Origin: Paenibacillus_AR mesotrionivorans
GTDB taxonomy: Bacteria; Bacillota; Bacilli; Paenibacillales; NBRC-103111
DNA length: 64,000 nt
Direction: 5' to 3'
NCBI RefSeq assembly: GCF_046098205.1
Contig: NZ_JBJURJ010000027.1
Span: 17,594 to 81,593, forward strand
Shown: piece by piece, positions 1 to 8,867 of the stretch
Layout: each line of letters opens with the position of its first letter
Position numbering within the stretch: position 1 is the first letter of the stretch
Notes under the pieces: model-generated
What the model saw: only the letters and a program-made list of their open reading frames with translations
What the model was told of the DNA's origin: nothing
Databases searched by the model: none
Translations under genes and position numbers: made by a program

Positions 1-2
1 TG

Positions 3-89
3 CTCTCTGACCTGCTGGCAGAGGCGGACAAGCTGGCCCTGACCACCGACGAAATCATTGACATGATTAAGCAACTGAGAGAGGAATGA
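3..89 (+). CDS. C-terminal end of a GntR-family regulator (partial)
   Basis: The open frame runs in from the left window edge and stops at TGA 87-89. Only 28 residues are visible, ending MIKQLREE. This short acidic/helical tail is typical of YtrA-type GntR repressors, which sit directly upstream of an ABC ATPase gene and control it. The next gene starts 8 bases downstream, so they form one operon. The HTH domain lies outside the window, so the assignment rests on the tail and context. Confidence 0.6.
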   Translation, partial: LSDLLAEADKLALTTDEIIDMIKQLREE

Positions 90-96
90 ACCAACT

Positions 97-966
97 GTGA
101 GCACTGCTTTAACTTGCGCCAGCGTAAACAAAACCTATGGCCGGACCGCTGCCTTGCGCAGCCTGGATTTGACGCTGGAGGAAAATGTGATATACGGCTT
201 GCTGGGGCGCAACGGTGCAGGCAAAACGACGCTGTTGAATACCATCGCAGGCGGGATTTATGCAGATAGCGGCATAATCGAGGTTTGGGGGAAGAAGCTG
301 GCCAAGGGCGAGCTTCCGGGGGATTTCTGTTACGTGCGGGAGAACCACAAAAGCATGGGAAGTGCGCGGGTGATTCAGGCTCTGAACTATGCCTCCGCTT
401 TCCATCCCCATTGGGACTGGACCTTCGCCCATCAATTGCTGGACACCTTCCGGCTTGATCCGAATAAGAAAATCAGGCAGCTCTCCCGGGGGATGGAGTC
501 CCTCGTAGGGAATATTATCGGCTTGGCCAGCCGGGCGCCGCTGACGGTTTATGATGAGCCGGTGCTGGGACTGGATGTTTTGATGCGGGAACGGTTCTAC
601 AAAGCACTTCTGGAGGATTATGCCAACCATCCCCGCACCATTCTATTGTCCACCCATCTGATTGACGAGATTGCCCCTGTAGCGGAACGGGTCTACATCC
701 TGGAGGAAGGTACTGTTCTCCTGCATGACGAAATGGAGCGGATCCACATGAGCGCCCATCTGATCCGGGGAAATACGGATGCGGTGGCTTCGTTTACCGC
801 CGGCAAGCGGGTGCTGCACACGGAGGGTTATGGCCGCGGCACCCTTGCCGCTATTTATGGTGAATTGGGTGAGGGAGACAAGCAGCAAGCGCGGGAGTCA
901 GGCATTTCGATTGAGAGTTTAACCCTCCAAAAATTCTTCTCGTATCTGATTGAAGGAGGCAACTGA
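97..966 (+). CDS. ABC transporter ATP-binding protein, YtrB-like
   Basis: This 289-residue nucleotide-binding subunit would power export through the adjacent membrane protein. The Walker A motif GRNGAGKT lies near residue 38, the signature region reads LSRGMES (degenerate relative to LSGGQ), the Walker B region is LTVYDEPVLGLD, and the switch histidine is in LLSTHLIDE. The C-terminal ~80 residues are an accessory region common in YtrB/EcsA-type ATPases. The start is GTG at 97, preceded by a GAGAGGAATGA ribosome site that overlaps the stop of the GntR gene. Known YtrABC systems respond to cell-wall antibiotics; the substrate here is unknown. Confidence 0.88.
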   Translation: MSTALTCASVNKTYGRTAALRSLDLTLEENVIYGLLGRNGAGKTTLLNTIAGGIYADSGIIEVWGKKLAKGELPGDFCYVRENHKSMGSARVIQALNYASAFHPHWDWTFAHQLLDTFRLDPNKKIRQLSRGMESLVGNIIGLASRAPLTVYDEPVLGLDVLMRERFYKALLEDYANHPRTILLSTHLIDEIAPVAERVYILEEGTVLLHDEMERIHMSAHLIRGNTDAVASFTAGKRVLHTEGYGRGTLAAIYGELGEGDKQQARESGISIESLTLQKFFSYLIEGGN

Positions 967-968
967 CC

Positions 969-1655
969 TTGAAAGCAATGACCGTTCATATCAAAGCAAC
1001 CTACCTGCAAATGAGACTGTATATATGGGGCGTCATTCTAATGATTCTGCTGGGAAGACTTGCGGATTGGATTGTTACGCTTAGCACAAACGGCAGCTAT
1101 AACACTATGCGTCTTTCCGACGGCAATTTGCTGCTGCTGATTCTGCTCTTTTTCGCTGTTGTCCTTCCCCTTCGCTATTTCAAGCGGATCATACATTTAG
1201 GGGCAAGCCGGGAGCATTACTTCAAGGGGCTTCTGATTGTATTCGCTATTTGGGCAGCAGCAATCGCATTATTCAATTCGTTCTATCATGTGCTGGAAGT
1301 GAATGTATTGCGGAATTACTCCGGTATGGTGGATATGATCGAGGCCTTTCATTGGACAGACTTTGGGGTGGCGGGGTCATTCCTGTACCAAGCCGCTTTT
1401 TATGTCATGTTCATGGCATTTCTCTGTTTGTTGGTTTCCGGCTATTCCCACCCGGCAGGCTGGCTGCTCTGGGCCTTGGTGATTACCGCTATCCCGGTGG
1501 GAACAGCCATTCCTTCCTTGCGTGTCCATGTGGCGGCCTTCTTCAAGGCTCTATTGTTCAACAACTCACTTCTGACAGGAGTGTTTTTTAACCTTGCGCT
1601 CTATGTGCTGTTCGCAGCCGGAGGCTGGTGGTTTACCAGGAGGAGAACGTATTAA
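969..1655 (+). CDS. ABC-2-like membrane subunit of the YtrB-type exporter
   Basis: This 228-residue hydrophobic protein has about six predicted membrane segments, at roughly residues 18-35, 53-72, 88-108, 137-157, 163-181 and 202-221. It begins two bases after the ATPase stop, so the two are translationally coupled; the start is TTG 969 or ATG 978. It is most simply the permease partner of the ATPase. No family signature beyond hydrophobicity and context is visible, and the substrate is unknown. Confidence 0.7.
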   Translation: MKAMTVHIKATYLQMRLYIWGVILMILLGRLADWIVTLSTNGSYNTMRLSDGNLLLLILLFFAVVLPLRYFKRIIHLGASREHYFKGLLIVFAIWAAAIALFNSFYHVLEVNVLRNYSGMVDMIEAFHWTDFGVAGSFLYQAAFYVMFMAFLCLLVSGYSHPAGWLLWALVITAIPVGTAIPSLRVHVAAFFKALLFNNSLLTGVFFNLALYVLFAAGGWWFTRRRTY

Positions 1656-1696
1656 ACGGACGGGCTGCACGAAGCAAAACTTCCTTCAGAAACTAA

Positions 1697-1735
1697 AAAG
1701 CTGTCCCTTCGCAAATGCGCTTGGGGACAGCTTCT
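1697..1735. terminator. Bidirectional terminator between convergent genes
   Basis: An inverted repeat AAGCTGTCCC / GGGGACAGCTT (about 1699-1733) lies between the convergent permease and SLH genes. Read on the minus strand it is followed by a T-rich stretch (TTTTTAGTTT); on the plus strand by CTTCTTTGTT. It probably ends transcription from both sides. Confidence 0.8.
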
Positions 1736-1740
1736 TTGTT

Positions 1741-4700
1741 CTAAATCAATTCCGACTTCTGCAGCAGACGCCGCACAATGGAGGCCACCTCAGCCCGGGT
1801 GACATAAGCCTTGGGGGCAAGCTCTGTATTGCTTCTTCCGGACACAATCCCCGCCTGGATGCTGTCGGCAATGCCGCTCCTGGCCCAGCCGGAGACTTCA
1901 TCCGCATCGGCGAACGGCTGAAGGATAGTATCCATATCCTTGACGGGAAGCTTCTCCTTCAGGTTGGTAATGACCATCATTTTGGCCACTACAACCATTG
2001 CCTCCTCACGGGTGATCTTGTCCTTGGGGCGGAAGGTTCCGTCCTCAAAGCCGCTGATCAACCGGTAGTCATAAGCCGAGTTGATGGCGCTGCTGTAACG
2101 ATCCGACGCTTTGACATCGGAGAACGGGGCTGCTCCGGTATCCGGACGGATGCCTAGTCCGCGGACCATCAAGGATGCGAATTCGCCGCGGGTGATCTCC
2201 TGGTCAGGACCGAAGGTATCTACTCCCGGGTCCTCATAGGCCATACGGAGACCCAGGTCCTCCACCGCCTCCTTCGCCCAATGGCTCTCTACATCCGTGT
2301 AGGATACCGGATGCCTGACCACCACATAGGTGCTGTTGGTTAAACTGCTGATCCGGGCATAGGCTTTCCCGTTTTCCTTCATGATTTTGGTAGGCACATG
2401 ACGGAAAGTGCCGTCGGTCTCGATAACCAAACCGGTTAACGTTCCACTCAAATCTGCATCGTCAGGCAGGGTTATGGTGCGCTCCACAAAAGCGTTGAAC
2501 TTGGACACACTGGTGGTTTTATCTTTATAAGCGGCTCTGACAGTAAAGTCAACGGGAGGTGCAACCACGGTGAAACCGCCCTTCTCCGCAGCGATCCGCA
2601 CCAGCTTCATCATGTCTGCGTTGGAGAGAGCAACCTCCATCTGAATCTGAATGTCCTGCAGAGCCACTGATTCTCCAAGCTGCTCCGAGATCGCTTTGAG
2701 ATCGATATGCTGCGCCGGCAGGGTGTAGGAGGCATAAGGGGTTTTGATTTCAAATACCGCGTGTTTGTCTGCCATACTCCTCATCATTTGACCGTTCATT
2801 TCTCCCACAACCGCATCGGTGTGGCCATCCACCTGAACGCTCAGCACCGCATTCTGTCCATCAGCGGCAAGCTTCTCCTCCAGCTTCCGCTGGTCCAGGG
2901 TAAAGGTCGTAACCGTCCGGTTATGGACCGTGGCGGTTTTGGCCGTCCCCACACTTCCGGCCGTCCCCTTCACCACAACGTTGGCCGCGGGAGTTTCCGG
3001 GGTAACCGCAGGACCTGTTGATTCCCCGGTATCCTCATCCCCGCTCCCCGTTTCCTCCGGTTCAACGGGTTGAAACGGTGTGACGGTATTCGATTCGGAG
3101 GAAGCCGCACTTTTCCCCTTGCTGTTGATGGCTTTTACAGTAAAGACGTAGGCCGTCCCGTTCGCCAGACCCTGGACGATAATCGGGCTGGAGGCGCCGG
3201 TTTCAGTAATGGTACCTGTGGAATCCGTTACCTCGTAGCCGGTGATGGGGCTTCCTCCGTTATCCGCCGGAGCGGCAAAGCTGACCGCAGCCTGCCCGTC
3301 CCCTGCGGTTGCGGCAATATGAACCGGAGCATCAGGAACTGTCGCTGGAGTAGCCTGAACCTGATTGGATTCCGCGCTAACTCCTCCGTCATTCCCTGCT
3401 TTTACCACGAAATAATACGTCAGCCCGTTGGTTAGTCCTGCGATGGTATAAGTTGTACCCGTCACCGTGGCAAGGGTGGGCCCATCGAATTGTCCCGTCA
3501 TCTGGGACATATACAGCTGGTAATAGGTCGCTTCCGTTACGGTATTCCAATGAAGCGTCACCTCGCGGTTCCCTTCAACAGGCGCAAGCTGCTCCGGATT
3601 GGACGGCACATCTGGCAGATGGACAGCCTGGGTTACTGTAAAGGACACGTCCGCCATATTGTCCGCCTTCAACGAGACGATGGCAGTGTATGTGCCTGCC
3701 GGCAGGCCATCTTTTGCTTTCACCGTAAAGCTGGTTGCGGTTGCTCCGCTGGTTAACGTACCTGCCGGTTGGGTGAACTCGAATTCACCGGCCTGAGGAC
3801 CGCCGAGCACCGCGGAAAGACTGGTCAAATCCGCCGTACCTGTATTAGAGAAGCTGACGGTTACGGTTTCCTGTGTTCCGGATGCATAACCTTGGATAAG
3901 AGGTGCCGCTGTCCGGTCGCCAGGTGCAGAAATGGTGTAGGTAGGTGCGATATCGACCTTTACCCCCGCTGCTGTGCTTGTTGCCGTTGCTGTTTTGGTT
4001 CCCGTGGCACTGCTGTTGGTGTTGGTGACGGTCACATAATAATAAGTGGTTCCCGCTGCTTCTGTAGGCGCTGCAAAGGTGCTTCCCGTTGCGTTGGCAA
4101 TCGGCTGGCCGCCGCTATTGCTGTCCGAGGTATTGGTATACCATTGGTAGCTTAACGTTCCCGCATCGCCCGCCGTTGCCTGTACGGTCAATGTGGCGTT
4201 TTCCCCCACGTATACGGTTTTGTCCAGCGGATGGGAGGTAATATCTGGGGTGGCCGCGTCGGTTAGCGGACTAACCGTCACTGCTGCCGCATCGCTGGTT
4301 ATTGCTGCCGTTGAACCCGGGATTTTGACGGCACAGTAATAATACACAGTGCCTGTTGATGCAGTCGGTGCGTGATAGTAATAATTCTGTGCGTTCACAA
4401 TTGGCGTTCCGCCGCTGTTCGAATCGGCAGTATTGCTGTACCACTGGTAGCTGACGGACTCGCCTCCGCTTGCCGTAGCTCCGATGATCAGGACGGCGCT
4501 GTCGTTGGGCACAACGGAAATATCCTCCGGCTGAGAGTCGATTCCCAAGGTGACCTCTGCCCGTTGGTAAACACCGGAGTTTCCTACTCCTACCCACTTT
4601 CCATTGGCATAGATCACGTTTTGGAGCACCAGATTTTCAGCCTCGGGTGTCCAGGTGATTCCGTCTGCGGAAAAAAGCGTCGCATAATCCCCTACCGCCG

Positions 4701-5541
4701 CATACCCGCCTCCGTCTGCGGAATACGCCACATCATACAGGGAGTAGGCGGTCGGCGAGGTAACCTCCAGCAGAGGAAATGCACTGCCGCTGTTAGGATC
4801 GGTGCGGAGAATCTTCCCCCCGCTCCCCACTGCGATGTAGTTCCCTGCCCCATCTGAGGCAACTCCTTGAAGGGTAGGCTCTCCTGCGGCTTTAACAACC
4901 GTACTCCAATTGATGCCGTCGGCGGAGGTCATCATAGTTCCCGCTGCGCCAACCGCCATAAACTGGCCATTGGCGTAATTCACATCAAACACCGAGGACG
5001 TTCCCGGGGTATTGTATGGCTGCCTGACCCAGGCTGCTCCATCGGCAGATTGGAAGTAGTACAGGGTGGTATTATTCGTAGGAACAACAAATGTGTTATT
5101 TCCAAAAGCAATCGAGCTTCTGGAGAAGCTGGGATCCGCCGAATCCACGCCGGTCCAATCGGTGCCATTGGCAGAACGGATTATCGTGGCTCCGGCCCCA
5201 TAGTTGCCCATCGTAACCGCATAAAAACTTCCGTCTATGTATTCCAGGGCGTTGATGGGGCGGGTGGAGACTGCACTGATGTCCAGAGCGGTCCAATTCA
5301 CCAGGTTTCCGGATGTATAGAGCTTCCCGTCGGAAGAATTTACTGCTACATACATCCCCTGTCCATAAGCAATTTTGGAAAACTGAGTACCCGACATCTG
5401 CTTCCACAAGTAACCCGATACGGAGTCCGCAGCAGCCGCTCCCGTTTGGGATGGAGCAACCATCATACCTCCCAGCACAAGCACACTGCTCAACATCAAT
5501 ATGATCGTTTTTTCTATTTGCCGCCAAACACTCTTCTTCAC
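1741..5541 (-). CDS. Large secreted S-layer-homology (SLH) surface protein with Ig-like and Fn3 repeats
   Basis: This cell-surface protein has about 1266 residues. The GTG at 5541 (VKKSVWRQ) is preferred because GAGGGAG lies just upstream; a longer frame opens at 5574. Order of parts: signal peptide ending near GAAAA; about 300 residues of propeller-like repeats with recurring S-x-D-G-x-x-W (Asp-box-like) motifs; two bacterial Ig-like domains, each with the segment YQWY-N-T-x-DSNSGG; an unclassified beta-rich domain; two fibronectin type III domains; a linker rich in E, G and T; an uncharacterised domain; and three SLH domains at the C-terminus (YTDVESHWAKEAV, FSDVKASDRYSSAI, FADADEVSGWARSGI). 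SLH domains bind pyruvylated secondary wall polymer, so the protein is held on the wall with its propeller outside. The ligand is unknown. Confidence 0.88.
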   Translation of the reverse strand: MKKSVWRQIEKTIILMLSSVLVLGGMMVAPSQTGAAAADSVSGYLWKQMSGTQFSKIAYGQGMYVAVNSSDGKLYTSGNLVNWTALDISAVSTRPINALEYIDGSFYAVTMGNYGAGATIIRSANGTDWTGVDSADPSFSRSSIAFGNNTFVVPTNNTTLYYFQSADGAAWVRQPYNTPGTSSVFDVNYANGQFMAVGAAGTMMTSADGINWSTVVKAAGEPTLQGVASDGAGNYIAVGSGGKILRTDPNSGSAFPLLEVTSPTAYSLYDVAYSADGGGYAAVGDYATLFSADGITWTPEAENLVLQNVIYANGKWVGVGNSGVYQRAEVTLGIDSQPEDISVVPNDSAVLIIGATASGGESVSYQWYSNTADSNSGGTPIVNAQNYYYHAPTASTGTVYYYCAVKIPGSTAAITSDAAAVTVSPLTDAATPDITSHPLDKTVYVGENATLTVQATAGDAGTLSYQWYTNTSDSNSGGQPIANATGSTFAAPTEAAGTTYYYVTVTNTNSSATGTKTATATSTAAGVKVDIAPTYTISAPGDRTAAPLIQGYASGTQETVTVSFSNTGTADLTSLSAVLGGPQAGEFEFTQPAGTLTSGATATSFTVKAKDGLPAGTYTAIVSLKADNMADVSFTVTQAVHLPDVPSNPEQLAPVEGNREVTLHWNTVTEATYYQLYMSQMTGQFDGPTLATVTGTTYTIAGLTNGLTYYFVVKAGNDGGVSAESNQVQATPATVPDAPVHIAATAGDGQAAVSFAAPADNGGSPITGYEVTDSTGTITETGASSPIIVQGLANGTAYVFTVKAINSKGKSAASSESNTVTPFQPVEPEETGSGDEDTGESTGPAVTPETPAANVVVKGTAGSVGTAKTATVHNRTVTTFTLDQRKLEEKLAADGQNAVLSVQVDGHTDAVVGEMNGQMMRSMADKHAVFEIKTPYASYTLPAQHIDLKAISEQLGESVALQDIQIQMEVALSNADMMKLVRIAAEKGGFTVVAPPVDFTVRAAYKDKTTSVSKFNAFVERTITLPDDADLSGTLTGLVIETDGTFRHVPTKIMKENGKAYARISSLTNSTYVVVRHPVSYTDVESHWAKEAVEDLGLRMAYEDPGVDTFGPDQEITRGEFASLMVRGLGIRPDTGAAPFSDVKASDRYSSAINSAYDYRLISGFEDGTFRPKDKITREEAMVVVAKMMVITNLKEKLPVKDMDTILQPFADADEVSGWARSGIADSIQAGIVSGRSNTELAPKAYVTRAEVASIVRRLLQKSELI

Positions 5542-5713
5542 GATTCTCCCTCTTTTCCGGACAAACCAGGTCACGGTATTGGATGTGGTTGTGGAATGAA
5601 ATTGCCACCTCGACCACTAGAGAAAATTCGCCAATTTTCATCATTTTCCTCCGGGTTGAATTAGATTTGATCGGGAGTTATATTTCTTTAATGTTAATAG
5701 GCGTAAACTAAAA

Positions 5714-5733
5714 AACGCCCGTTTTAGGGCGTT
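5714..5733 (-). terminator. Terminator of the lipoprotein gene
   Basis: The stem AACGCCC / GGGCGTT encloses a short loop, and TTTTTTAG follows on the minus strand. The TAA stop of the lipoprotein gene (5724-5726) lies inside the loop, so the terminator overlaps the coding end. Confidence 0.85.
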
Positions 5734-6134
5734 CCCAGAATTGAAAGCAGTTTTCTGGTGTCTTCCTCTGTAACCTTCCCGTACTTGGACTGTCCTTCAA
5801 TAATCACTTCTAATATGTCTTTCTGGGGTGAAAGCCAAGCTGCACAAGTGAAGGTTTCATAACTGACCGTAGGATCTGTGTTGACCGTTACAATCTTATA
5901 ATCAGGCTGTCGGGACATGGATACTTTTGCGTTTTCCCACGGCACATTGAATAAAATATCCAACATGATTTTTACCGCTTCCTGATCTTCGACTTTCTTG
6001 TAAACCGTGTAGCCCTGTCCTTCAGGTTTGCTGATATGAAGATTTAGATTTTGCCCATATGATGCTTCTTTTTGATTACAAGCGACAATAGCCAATAGGA
6101 ATAGCAGCAGCCCGGCAATAAACCACTTTCTCAT
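5724..6134 (-). CDS. Small lipoprotein, hypothetical
   Basis: The product has 136 residues. The N-terminus MRKWFIAGLLLFLLAIVAC is a classic lipoprotein signal with the lipobox cysteine at 19, so the mature protein should be anchored on the outer face of the membrane. The remaining ~115 residues are soluble and contain no motif I recognise. It has its own terminator and lies downstream of the WYL regulator gene on the same strand with a 77-base gap, so co-transcription is possible. Confidence 0.75.
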   Translation of the reverse strand: MRKWFIAGLLLFLLAIVACNQKEASYGQNLNLHISKPEGQGYTVYKKVEDQEAVKIMLDILFNVPWENAKVSMSRQPDYKIVTVNTDPTVSYETFTCAAWLSPQKDILEVIIEGQSKYGKVTEEDTRKLLSILGTP

Positions 6135-6211
6135 AAATCGCCTCCTGGTTCTTGCTAACTAAATAACGGAGCCACGCCTGATAATGTTGCGGATGCTTAG
6201 TTGTAACGCGG

Positions 6212-7204
6212 TTAAAACAATGAAGCATCGTTTCCATTAGTCCCGTACTGATCCCGCAATGTGTCCAGCATCTGCCTGATTGCTTCAACCAGCTCAGGAG
6301 GCTGCAGCACACGTGCTTCCATCCCCAACCCGATATAATAATGGGCATTGTAGCTAATGTCGGACTTGGGTATCCGGCTTTCAATCCAACCGGTTCCGTC
6401 CTCCCGCTTATGGATTTGGGGCTGGGGCCACATCTCCGTCTCGAATCTCCGGCATCCCTCCCGGGTAAGCTCCACATGGATGCGGACTAACTCCGTATCT
6501 TTGTCATGCATGTTATCCCAGTTCCCCAAATGAACCTGTTCCGCCTCAGGCAATGCCTCCATCTCCGGTTGTCCGGCTTTTGGCTCCAGGATTTCCGCTG
6601 TTTTCATCCGGTCACAGCGGAACAGCCGGTAATCCCGCCGGGTCAGGCAATAGGCCGGGCAATACCACAAGCCATTGCTGGCATAGATGCCAACAGGAAG
6701 AATATCCCGTTCCTCCACTCCCGCTTTGCCGTCATATCCGATACGGACAGTCTGCCGCTGGACCGCCGCCTGCAGCAGCACATTCAAAAAAGGCGATGCC
6801 TGGCTTCTATACGGCACCTGAAAATCCACCCTGTCCCGCATTTCATCAATTCTGCTGCGGACATCCTGGGGCATATGCAGATAAAATTTTTGAAGAGCGG
6901 AGGAGGTTTCCGTTTCGAAGGGGAGGTCGCGGTAATGCCGGAGGGCATGGCTGGCGAAAAAAATTGCCACCGCTTCCTCTTCGCTGAACGCGATGGGAGG
7001 AAGCATCCGTTCATTCAGCAGGCGATACCCCCCGTGAGGGCCGACCTCCGAATAAAGCGGCACCCCCAATTCACCCAACTCCTGCAAATCCCGCAGCATG
7101 GTCCGGGAGGAAACGCCGAATTCCTCCGCCAGCTCCTTCACCGTGAAGGAACGTTTGCGGTGGACCACAAGCATCAGCTCCATAAGCCGTTTTGACTTGG
7201 ACAT
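6212..7204 (-). CDS. DeoR/YafY-type HTH regulator with WYL domain
   Basis: This 330-residue regulator has an N-terminal winged HTH (RSFTVKELAEEFGVSSRTMLRDLQ, about residues 14-38), a linker, and a WYL sensor domain whose hallmark is near GIYASNGLWYCPAYC. A C-terminal WCX-like part carries the ESRIP region. WYL proteins sense small ligands or nucleic acids and act as repressors or activators. The start at 7204 (MSKSKRL) is preferred over 7249 because AAGGAGCTTATC precedes it. It is divergent from the DinB gene, and an inverted repeat in the gap may be its operator. Confidence 0.85.
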   Translation of the reverse strand: MSKSKRLMELMLVVHRKRSFTVKELAEEFGVSSRTMLRDLQELGELGVPLYSEVGPHGGYRLLNERMLPPIAFSEEEAVAIFFASHALRHYRDLPFETETSSALQKFYLHMPQDVRSRIDEMRDRVDFQVPYRSQASPFLNVLLQAAVQRQTVRIGYDGKAGVEERDILPVGIYASNGLWYCPAYCLTRRDYRLFRCDRMKTAEILEPKAGQPEMEALPEAEQVHLGNWDNMHDKDTELVRIHVELTREGCRRFETEMWPQPQIHKREDGTGWIESRIPKSDISYNAHYYIGLGMEARVLQPPELVEAIRQMLDTLRDQYGTNGNDASLF

Positions 7205-7233
7205 GATAAGCTCCTTATCTTTTTCTGTAATCA

Positions 7234-7248
7234 TGACAATACTTGTCA
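7234..7248. promoter_or_regulatory. Candidate operator between WYL regulator and DinB gene
   Basis: The perfect inverted repeat TGACAA-TAC-TTGTCA lies in the divergent intergenic region, 30 bases upstream of the preferred start of the WYL regulator. TATAAT-like sequence sits beside it on the minus strand. Binding by the neighbouring regulator is inference. Confidence 0.45.
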
Positions 7249-7325
7249 CTATTATAGGGTATAGTCTCTAATAGGACCAGCACCTCAGGTGCCGGAAAAA
7301 TTCAACGGAAATGGAAGTGTACCCA

Positions 7326-7808
7326 ATGACAGCCGTTCAAGAGCTACAGCAGATGTTGTTTGAGGAATTGGAATTGATCGTGAGGACCACCACGAATCTA
7401 TTGGCTAAGGTGAAGCCGGAAGGTATAGAGTTCCGCCCGCAGCCCAACATGCGCACCCTGCGGGAGCTGGCTGAACACCTGGCCGCGATTCCTGCTGTGG
7501 ATCTGCAGATTGTGCAGGAGCATACGGCTGAGGAGGTGCGCGCCGTGGAAAAACGCTTCGAAGCGATGGAATTCGCCAAGCTGGGCGCCGCCATGGCAGA
7601 AGGACTGGAGCCGCTGCGGCAGTACATGACCACATTGCCGGAGGAGGACTTCCTCCACAAAAAAACCAAACCCTTCTATCTGGAGCACGGCACAGCCCAA
7701 GCTAAGTGGCTCATCGAAATCGTCACCCACACCCAGCATCACCGCGGCCAGCTGTTCACCTACCTGAAGATGCAGGGTTACGACGTGAGCATGTCTGATT
7801 TGTATTGA
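7326..7808 (+). CDS. DinB-family protein
   Basis: The product has about 160 residues (the frame also allows ATG 7311). It is a four-helix-bundle DinB/YfiT-type protein. The C-terminal segment THTQHHRGQLFTYL is the conserved metal-site signature, with a partner histidine expected in LAEHLAAI. Family members are metal-dependent, and some act in bacillithiol-dependent thiol transfer or detoxification. GGAAGTG eight bases before ATG 7326 favours that start. It is divergent from the WYL regulator, which may control it. Confidence 0.85.
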   Translation: MTAVQELQQMLFEELELIVRTTTNLLAKVKPEGIEFRPQPNMRTLRELAEHLAAIPAVDLQIVQEHTAEEVRAVEKRFEAMEFAKLGAAMAEGLEPLRQYMTTLPEEDFLHKKTKPFYLEHGTAQAKWLIEIVTHTQHHRGQLFTYLKMQGYDVSMSDLY

Positions 7809-7915
7809 GCTGACCAGTAGGGATTGGCGGTTGAGGCTGAGCGGATGGGAGTGCTCCTTGTCATGGGGGCGGTTGGGGCTGAGCGTAAGCAGCGGCCTTA
7901 GCATTGCGGCGGAAA

Positions 7916-8140
7916 TCTAACGGATACCAGCGACCTTATTGTAGCGCCAGAAACCTAACGGACACTAGCGACCTTATTCGAAGGAAAAACGGGGTGTGGG
8001 AATTCTAACGGACAAGAGCGCCGCTATTTCGCCCGAGCAGCCTCAAACTGAGTCCCTTTGCCCGAAATAGCGGCTGTGGCTTCCATTAGAATCCAAGACC
8101 CCCTCTTTTGAGCCAAATAGCGGCTCTGACCGCCGTTAGA
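7916..8140. repeat. Four-armed intergenic repeat element, copy R1
   Basis: There are two rightward arms (7954-7980 and 8004-8034) of the form CTAACGGAC-n-AGCG-n-CTATTTCG, then two leftward arms (8061-8090 and 8112-8140) ending CGTTAGA or CATTAGA. Arm 1 to arm 4 spans 187 bases. An extra single arm lies at 7916. It shares long identical blocks with copy R2. No ORF is supported in 7809-8288; this repeat and the terminator fill it. Confidence 0.8.
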
Positions 8141-8169
8141 TTTGCGGGAGGGGTAAGCACAAACTAAAA

Positions 8170-8200
8170 TAGACCGTCCCCTTCAGTCAAGGGCGGTCTA
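8170..8200 (-). terminator. Terminator-like hairpin, duplicate of the one at 8787
   Basis: TAGACCG / CGGTCTA with an inner CCC/GGG stem, followed on the minus strand by TTTTAG. It is nearly identical to the hairpin after the YneQ-like gene and belongs to the duplicated block. Just upstream on the minus strand lies a fragment matching the last codons of that gene. Confidence 0.65.
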
Positions 8201-8288
8201 ATTTCAATTGAAGTCGTCTAGGAGCGCAGGACACTAGGAGCCCCCTTCCCATCAGCCGGAAACGGCCCATCTGGTGATTCCCAGGGTA

Positions 8289-8492
8289 CTAAGCATCTTT
8301 TTTCCCTTTTTTCGTTTTAAAGCTGTATTGCAACACAAGAATGTAGAGAAGCCATATGCAAACACCTACTACATCAAAAACTATACTCTCATTGTTATTC
8401 ATGGATCTGACTAATCTTCTTATGTTGAGGGCCAATCCTCCAACACCACAAAGGAGTATAAATAGTCTTGGGAAGTTCTTCAATAAGAACAC
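8289..8492 (-). CDS. Small two-helix membrane protein, hypothetical
   Basis: The product has 67 residues with two hydrophobic stretches (about 8-25 and 38-57) and a basic tail KTKKGKKDA. It lies between two copies of a duplicated ~330-base block and is more AT-rich than its neighbours, so it may have arrived separately. No family was recognised, and the reading frame could be fortuitous. Confidence 0.45.
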   Translation of the reverse strand: MFLLKNFPRLFILLCGVGGLALNIRRLVRSMNNNESIVFDVVGVCIWLLYILVLQYSFKTKKGKKDA

Positions 8493-8573
8493 CTCTCCAC
8501 CTCCAATACAACTATTATATCGGTTAAATCAAAAAGAGGGTGCATATTCTTATTTTGTTGGTGACTGCAGAAA

Positions 8574-8760
8574 CCTAACGGACTCCAGCGACCTTATTCG
8601 GCTGAAAAACGGGGTGTGGGAATTCTAACGGACCACAGCGCCGCTATTTCGCCCGAACAGCCTCAAACTAAGCCCAGTTTCCCGAAATAGCGGCTGTGGT
8701 GTCCGTTAGAATCCGAGACGCCTCCTTTTGAGCCAAATAGAGGCTCTGAGGTCCGTTAGA
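8574..8760. repeat. Four-armed intergenic repeat element, copy R2
   Basis: Same architecture and the same 187-base length as R1. Rightward arms begin at 8574 and about 8624 (TCTAACGGACCACAGCGCCG), and leftward arms end at 8710 and 8760. The inner arms are near-perfect complements (AGCGCCGCTATTTCGCCCG against CCCGAAATAGCGGCTG). It shares blocks such as AACGGGGTGTGGGAATTCTA with R1. Confidence 0.82.
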
Positions 8761-8786
8761 ACGGCGGAGATAAGCCAATCCCCAAA

Positions 8787-8818
8787 ATAGACCGTCCCTA
8801 TGTTAAGGGGCGGTCTAT
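8787..8818 (-). terminator. Terminator of the YneQ-like gene
   Basis: ATAGACCG / CGGTCTAT with an internal CCC/GGGG stem lies about 50 bases past the stop codon on the minus strand and is followed by a TTTTGGG tract. Confidence 0.7.
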
Positions 8819-8867
8819 TGGGGTTGAAATCGTATAGGAGTGCATCACGCTAGGAGACCACCTCTCC

